Assembly (NCBI RefSeq): GCF_900591205.1
Contig: NZ_UUPU01000104.1
Location: forward strand, 1 to 64,000
Length of the DNA: 64,000 nucleotides
Reading direction: 5' to 3'
From: Pseudomonas viridiflava
GTDB taxonomy: Bacteria; Pseudomonadota; Gammaproteobacteria; Pseudomonadales; Pseudomonadaceae
Shown here piece by piece: positions 59,436 to 64,000 of this stretch (position 1 is its first letter; each line of letters begins with the position of its first letter). Position numbers and translations under genes: made by a program. The notes under the pieces were generated by a model. That model searched no databases and was not told where the DNA came from. It saw only the letters and a list, made by a program, of their open reading frames with translations.

Positions 59436-62400
59436 TCAGACGAGAGGTTTAGGCTCGTGCTCTGTCTCCAGGGCCTTGTGCTCTACCACTTCTTCGACGG
59501 AGCGTGGGGCTTCGTCGACGGTTGGGGTAGTGTGCGCAACCACGGCTTCAGCGGCTGGCGCTTGAGCGGCGGCGGCTGCGGCGGCTGCCTCAGCTTCCTT
59601 GCGACGACGACGCACTTCACGTGGGTCGTTTGGCGCACGGCCGTTTTCGGTCAGGGCGCTGGCAGGTGCTGCTTCAACCACCGGAGCGGCGACTTCGGCA
59701 ACCACTGGCGCTTCAGCCACTGGTGCAGGCTCAACCACTGGGGCCGGCTCGGCAGCCACGACTTCAGCAACCGGTGCTGGCGCTTCTTCTACCACAGGGG
59801 CAGGTTCTGGCGCTTCAACCGGAGCGGCAGGCTCGGCAGTCCATTGGAAGGCGGTCTGTTCTTCACGAACTTCGCGTACTTCTGGAGCTGCTTCGACAGC
59901 CGGTGCTTCAACTACCGCTTCAGCCACTGGCTTAGGCTCAACCACCGGTGCGGGTTCAACAACTGCCACTTCAATTTCTGGCTGAGCTTCTTGAACCGGG
60001 GCAACTTCCACTTCCGGAACAACCGGCGCTTCGATTGGAGTGGTCGCTTCGACAACAGGCGCTTCGACAGCCGGAGCTTCTGCGACTGTAGCTTCGGTAG
60101 CAGGCGTTTCAACAACCGGTGCTTCAACAACTGGTGTTTCGGCGACTGGCGCTTGCACAACAACCGTTTCTTCGACAGCAGCCGTTGCGCGTTCAGCCTG
60201 CTCGTGAGCCTGGGCCTCGGCAGGAGCGCTGATGACCGAGCTGGCAACGGCAGCGGTAACGGCCAGGCCGGCAGCCAGTTCGGTGCCAGTTGGCTCGCTG
60301 GTAGCGGCTTCGGTGTTCTCACCGGTCTCTTCCGAGCCTTCGATCACATTGCCGTTGGCATCACGCTGACGCTCACGACGATTGCTGCGGCGACGCTGGC
60401 CACGGGAGCGGCGGCGTGGACGATCGCCTTCGGCGTTGTCCTGACCGTCTTCCTGCAGTTGCTCTTCGCCGGTCAGCACTTCTTCTTCGCTGGCGGTAGC
60501 AGCCTGCTCGGCGCGTGGTTGACGCTCTTCACGTGGTGGGCGCGGCTGGCGCTCTTCACGCGGGGCGCGTTCTTCACGCGGCTGGCGAGCCGGGCGTTCT
60601 TCGCTGGCGGCTTCGGCGGCGACGGCCGGCGCTGCATCCAGCGGCTCGCGCAGTTCACGCACGCGTTCCTCACGCTCGCCACGCGGCTTGCGATCTTCAC
60701 GCGGAGCGCGTGGGGTACGTGGTGCGCGCTCTTCACGCGGTGCACGTTCTTCGCGGGCTACGGTTGGGGTCTCTTCGCGGGCTTCGCGAGGCGCACGCTC
60801 TTCACGTGGCGCGCGTTCTTCACGCGGTGCACGTTCTTCGCGAGGCTTGCGTTCTTCGTCACGGCGACCGTTGCGGTTGCGGCTCTGCTGGCGACCATTG
60901 CGACGTTCTTCGTTACGCGCCGGGCGCTCGGTGGCTGGTTTCTCAACCACAACCGGAGCTGCAGGCTCTTCTTTGGTAGCGAACAGGCTGACCAGTGACT
61001 TCACCAGGCCCTTGAACAGGCTTGGCTCAGGCAGGGCGGCCGGTGCGGCAACCGGGGCGGCCACTTCAGTCGGCACCGGTGCGTTGGCACGCGCCGGTGC
61101 AGTCTTCACGGCAGCTTCCTGGCGAACCAGGGTGCGGGTCGCGGCGGCCGGCTGGACTTCTTCCACTTCGGCAGCGGCAGCGGCGATTTCATAGCTGGAC
61201 TGGCCGCTGTGAGCTTCCGGGCTGTCGTCACGCAGACGCTGCACTTCGAAGTGCGGCGTTTCGAGGTGATCGTTCGGCAGGATCACGATACGGGCACGGG
61301 TGCGCAGTTCGATCTTGGTGATCGAGTTGCGTTTTTCGTTGAGCAGGAAAGCTGCAACCGGGATCGGCACTTGCGCGCGGACTTCGGCGGTGCGGTCTTT
61401 CAGGGCTTCTTCTTCGATCAGGCGCAGGATCGCCAGGGACAGCGATTCAACGTCACGGATGATGCCGGTGCCGTTGCAACGCGGGCAGACAATGCCGCTG
61501 CTCTCGCCCAGGGACGGACGCAGGCGCTGACGGGACATTTCCAGCAGGCCGAAGCGCGAGATGCGACCGACCTGTACGCGGGCACGGTCAGCTTCCAGGC
61601 ATTCGCGGACTTTCTCTTCCACGGCGCGCTGGTTCTTGGCTGGGGTCATGTCGATGAAGTCGATCACGATCAGGCCGCCGATATCACGCAGGCGCAGCTG
61701 GCGGGCGATTTCTTCAGCCGCTTCCAGGTTGGTCTGCAGGGCGGTTTCTTCGATGTCGCTACCCTTCGTGGCGCGCGCCGAGTTGATGTCGATGGACACC
61801 AGGGCTTCGGTCGGGTCGATCACGATGGAGCCGCCGGAAGGCAGTTCGACCACGCGCTGGAAAGCGGTTTCGATCTGGCTTTCGATCTGGAAACGGTTGA
61901 ACAGCGGAACGCTGTCTTCGTAGAGCTTGATCTTGCTGGCGTACTGCGGCATCACCTGGCGAATGAAGGTCAGCGCTTCGTCCTGGGCTTCAACGCTGTC
62001 GATCAGCACTTCGCCGATGTCCTGGCGCAGGTAATCGCGGATGGCGCGGATGATCACGTTGCTTTCCTGGTAGATCAGGAATGGCGCGGAGCGATCCAGC
62101 GAGGCTTCTTTGATGGCGGTCCACAGTTGCAGCAGGTAGTCGAGGTCCCACTGCATTTCTTCGCTGCTGCGGCCCAGGCCGGCAGTGCGGACGATCAAGC
62201 CCATGTCGGCCGGAGCGATCAGGCCGTTCAGCGCTTCACGCAGTTCGTTGCGCTCTTCGCCCTCGATGCGACGGGAAATGCCGCCGGCTCGTGGGTTGTT
62301 CGGCATCAGCACCAGGTAACGGCCGGCCAGGCTGATGAAGGTGGTCAGGGCGGCGCCCTTGTTGCCACGTTCTTCTTTTTCGACCTGAACGATGACTTCC

Positions 62401-62687
62401 TGGCCTTCGCTCAGGACGTCCTTGATGTTCACGCGGCCTTCAGGGGCTTTCTTGAAGTATTCGCGGGAGATTTCTTTGAGGGGCAGGAAGCCGTGGCGCT
62501 CGGAGCCGAAATCGACAAAGGCAGCCTCAAGGCTTGGTTCGATGCGAGTAATACGGCCTTTATAGATGTTGGCCTTTTTTTGCTCGCGTGCACCGGATTC
62601 GATGTCCAGGTCGTAGAGGCGTTGGCCATCTACCAGTGCAACACGCAACTCTTCGGGTTGAGTTGCGTTAATCAGCATTCTTTTCAT
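59436..62687 (-). CDS. rne: Ribonuclease E
   Basis: Essential endoribonuclease and degradosome scaffold. 1083 residues. Catalytic half (1-520): S1 domain (KKANIYKGRITRIEPSLEAAFVDFGSERHGFLPL), RNase H-like and 5'-sensor parts, DNase I-like site (SGGSIVIDPTEALVSIDINSARATKG, with the two Asp; VIDFIDM) and the Zn-link CPRCNGTG. C-terminal half: low-complexity scaffold with an Arg-rich RNA-binding region made of repeated PREERA units (about residues 610-720) and a long Ala/Pro/Val/Glu-rich tail with VVEAPVVE-type repeats. The ATG at 62687 begins MKRMLINATQPEELRVAL. Divergent from rluC. Confidence 0.96.
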   Translation of the reverse strand: MKRMLINATQPEELRVALVDGQRLYDLDIESGAREQKKANIYKGRITRIEPSLEAAFVDFGSERHGFLPLKEISREYFKKAPEGRVNIKDVLSEGQEVIVQVEKEERGNKGAALTTFISLAGRYLVLMPNNPRAGGISRRIEGEERNELREALNGLIAPADMGLIVRTAGLGRSSEEMQWDLDYLLQLWTAIKEASLDRSAPFLIYQESNVIIRAIRDYLRQDIGEVLIDSVEAQDEALTFIRQVMPQYASKIKLYEDSVPLFNRFQIESQIETAFQRVVELPSGGSIVIDPTEALVSIDINSARATKGSDIEETALQTNLEAAEEIARQLRLRDIGGLIVIDFIDMTPAKNQRAVEEKVRECLEADRARVQVGRISRFGLLEMSRQRLRPSLGESSGIVCPRCNGTGIIRDVESLSLAILRLIEEEALKDRTAEVRAQVPIPVAAFLLNEKRNSITKIELRTRARIVILPNDHLETPHFEVQRLRDDSPEAHSGQSSYEIAAAAAEVEEVQPAAATRTLVRQEAAVKTAPARANAPVPTEVAAPVAAPAALPEPSLFKGLVKSLVSLFATKEEPAAPVVVEKPATERPARNEERRNGRQQSRNRNGRRDEERKPREERAPREERAPREERAPREAREETPTVAREERAPREERAPRTPRAPREDRKPRGEREERVRELREPLDAAPAVAAEAASEERPARQPREERAPREERQPRPPREERQPRAEQAATASEEEVLTGEEQLQEDGQDNAEGDRPRRRSRGQRRRSNRRERQRDANGNVIEGSEETGENTEAATSEPTGTELAAGLAVTAAVASSVISAPAEAQAHEQAERATAAVEETVVVQAPVAETPVVEAPVVETPATEATVAEAPAVEAPVVEATTPIEAPVVPEVEVAPVQEAQPEIEVAVVEPAPVVEPKPVAEAVVEAPAVEAAPEVREVREEQTAFQWTAEPAAPVEAPEPAPVVEEAPAPVAEVVAAEPAPVVEPAPVAEAPVVAEVAAPVVEAAPASALTENGRAPNDPREVRRRRKEAEAAAAAAAAQAPAAEAVVAHTTPTVDEAPRSVEEVVEHKALETEHEPKPLV
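60680..60860 (-). repeat. Tandem repeats encoding PREERA units in rne
   Basis: An 18-nt unit (GAAGAACGTGCACCGCGT and variants) recurs several times in two clusters, encoding REERAP steps in the Arg-rich RNA-binding segment. Confidence 0.8.
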
Positions 62688-63447
62688 GTTGTACCGTCGG
62701 TTTCCGGGCTGCCGGAAACGGCGTTCGGCACACACGACTTCTCACGGTCGGTGTCAGGTGCGTCAAGAGTGGTTGGCCACTCCAGTGTCCAGCAATAGTC
62801 AGCCAATGTGGGCCGGTATCGCGACGGACGCGTCCTGCTTGTTAGCGGTGGTGACAAAGGCACCACTTCAACAAAAGCTAAGGTCAGGAGGAGGAATCAA
62901 CCGGCGACTGTGGACGAGATGAAGCGTCTAAATATAAGCCTAGTGCTACACGGTCCGACGGTTGTGCATCTCCACCCTACACGTATCCCTGATAATTCGG
63001 GTGCTGCCGCGCGCAGAATCCGCAGCGGGTTGGCATTTACCGTGTTCTCCAATGGGGAGTCCACGCTCATGGCTAAACAAGACCGAGTGTGGGCGATTGC
63101 GCTCTCACTCGGCTCTTAACAGGCGTTGTTTCCGAAGCATTCGCCATGGTCTGGTTCAAGACTGACTGCACTTTGTGAACTGGCCGTAAATATCGGCGCA
63201 GAACGCGAGTATTCACTCTGCTTTCTGCACTCGCTTCAGGCCTCATGTCACCTGCGCTCGTTACAATCTTGAGCCTTCCAGGGCGGCGAAAGCCCCGTAG
63301 GACGGCCTCGCGTCCTGATGAATTGCGATGGTCAGGGCCGGCAGTTTGCCGCTAGTCCTCTGGCCAGGCCGCTTTTGGCGGCGTTCGCGACTATAGCAGC
63401 AATGATTAAGTGCTTCAATTCCATAAAAAATTGTTATCATCGCCGCC
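62688..63447. promoter_or_regulatory. Divergent region between rne and rluC
   Basis: 760 bp with no supportable gene. As in E. coli, rne probably has a long structured 5' leader used for autoregulation; GC-rich inverted repeats (for example GGACG..CGTCC near 63300) support structured RNA. Short open frames at 62808-63119 and nearby lack family features and ribosome sites. Confidence 0.5.
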
Positions 63448-64000
63448 ATGACGACTACCGCCCCCCAGACCCCCAGCGTCCAGCTGCTTGAGGTCTCGCC
63501 GGAATATGCCGGCCAACGCATCGACAATTTTCTCCTGGCCAGGCTCAAAGGCGTGCCCAAGACCTTGATTTACCGCATCTTGCGTAAAGGCGAAGTGCGC
63601 GTGAACAAGGGCCGGATCAAGCCCGAGTACAAGCTGCAGGCGGGCGATATCGTCCGTGTGCCGCCGGTGCGCGTGCCTGAGCGTGATGAGCCTGTGCCGC
63701 TGGCCCAAGGCTTGTTGCAGCGCCTTGAAGCCTCGATTGTCTTCGAAGACAGCAAGCTGATTGTGATCAACAAGCCTTGCGGTATTGCGGTTCATGGTGG
63801 CAGCGGACTGAACTTCGGCGTGATCGAAGCCTTCCGTCAGTTGCGCCCGGACGCCAAGGAACTGGAACTGGTGCACCGCCTCGACCGTGACACCTCCGGC
63901 CTGCTGATGATCGCCAAAAAACGCAGCATGTTGCGCCACCTGCACACCGCCCTGCGTGGCGATGGTGTGGACAAGCGTTACATGGCGCTGGTCCGTGGCA
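63448..64000 (+). CDS. rluC: 23S rRNA pseudouridine synthase RluC (5' part)
   Basis: Makes pseudouridine at 955, 2504 and 2580 (E. coli numbering) of 23S rRNA. 184 codons are in the window; the gene continues past the right edge. S4 RNA-binding domain (GQRIDNFLLARLKGVPKTLIYRILRKGEVRVNKGRIKP, residues about 22-60), then the catalytic domain with the invariant HRLDRDTSGLLM (catalytic Asp) and INKPCGIAVHGGSG. Divergent from rne, as in other gamma-proteobacteria. Confidence 0.94.
   Translation, partial: MTTTAPQTPSVQLLEVSPEYAGQRIDNFLLARLKGVPKTLIYRILRKGEVRVNKGRIKPEYKLQAGDIVRVPPVRVPERDEPVPLAQGLLQRLEASIVFEDSKLIVINKPCGIAVHGGSGLNFGVIEAFRQLRPDAKELELVHRLDRDTSGLLMIAKKRSMLRHLHTALRGDGVDKRYMALVRG

Noticed and set aside
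61209..62798. 529-codon plus-strand open frame opposite rne
   Set aside because: Same reason; rne has the full catalytic motif set on the other strand.
62808..63119. 103-codon plus-strand frame between rne and rluC
   Set aside because: No ribosome site or family features; more likely part of the rne leader region.

Overview
The window is chromosomal DNA from a Pseudomonas of the fluorescens group. Four things point there: the gene order (acs, aot/argR, aru, alaS-lysC-rsmA, flgZNMA-cheVR-flgBCDE, nrdA, phoPQ, dctA, rne-rluC), near-textbook Pseudomonas proteins (ArgR, AmrZ, RsmA, PhoPQ), high GC with Pseudomonas start-codon habits (ATGA/GTGA/TTGA overlaps), and many copies of the GTGGGAG..GGCTTGC REP/REPIN repeats known from P. 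fluorescens. All identifications come from reading the sequence and from memory of protein families; no database search was run.

Layout. 1-364: 5' part of nrdB (minus strand). 943-3564: a small DUF2790 protein and acetyl-CoA synthetase. 4247-9640: arginine/ornithine uptake (aotJ, aotQ, aotM, aotO, aotP) and its AraC-type regulator argR. 9651-14624 (minus): a 1657-residue leucine-rich-repeat, toxin-like protein lying between argR and the arginine succinyltransferase operon. 14924-22801: aruC, aruF, aruG, aruD, aruB, a 96-aa protein and aruE, which degrade arginine to glutamate and succinate. ArgR-type sites (TGTCGC-N8-AA) precede aotJ and aruC, and REPINs sit in several gaps of the pathway. 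22965-23737 (minus): a type II lumazine synthase under an FMN riboswitch. 23932-29404: ltaE, alaS, lysC, rsmA. 29467-29890: tRNA-Ser and two identical tRNA-Arg. 30231-34982: mgtE, amrZ, two tiny membrane or secreted proteins, tRNA-Arg(CCT) and an MFS transporter.

35043-42728 is a flagellar/chemotaxis block: flgZ, flgN, flgM and flgA on the minus strand; cheV, cheR and flgBCDE on the plus strand, with visible sigma-54 and FliA promoters. flgE is followed by a terminator and not by flgF. Next, at 42909-44048, comes a probable type III secretion effector: a hrp-box-like promoter, an acid-free N-terminus, an eight-copy GGCAAC repeat encoding a Gly-Asn linker, and a papain-like Cys/His domain. I rate this the most interesting item. 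nrdA (44118-47012) follows, in line with but about 44 kb away from nrdB, its usual partner.

47857-64000: a two-component pair, phosphopantetheinyl transferase, a small exported protein plus phoPQ behind four phased PhoP half-sites, an AraC regulator and dctA with a sigma-54 promoter, an XdhC/MocA-like pair, an AT-richer orphan gene, RNase E and the start of rluC.
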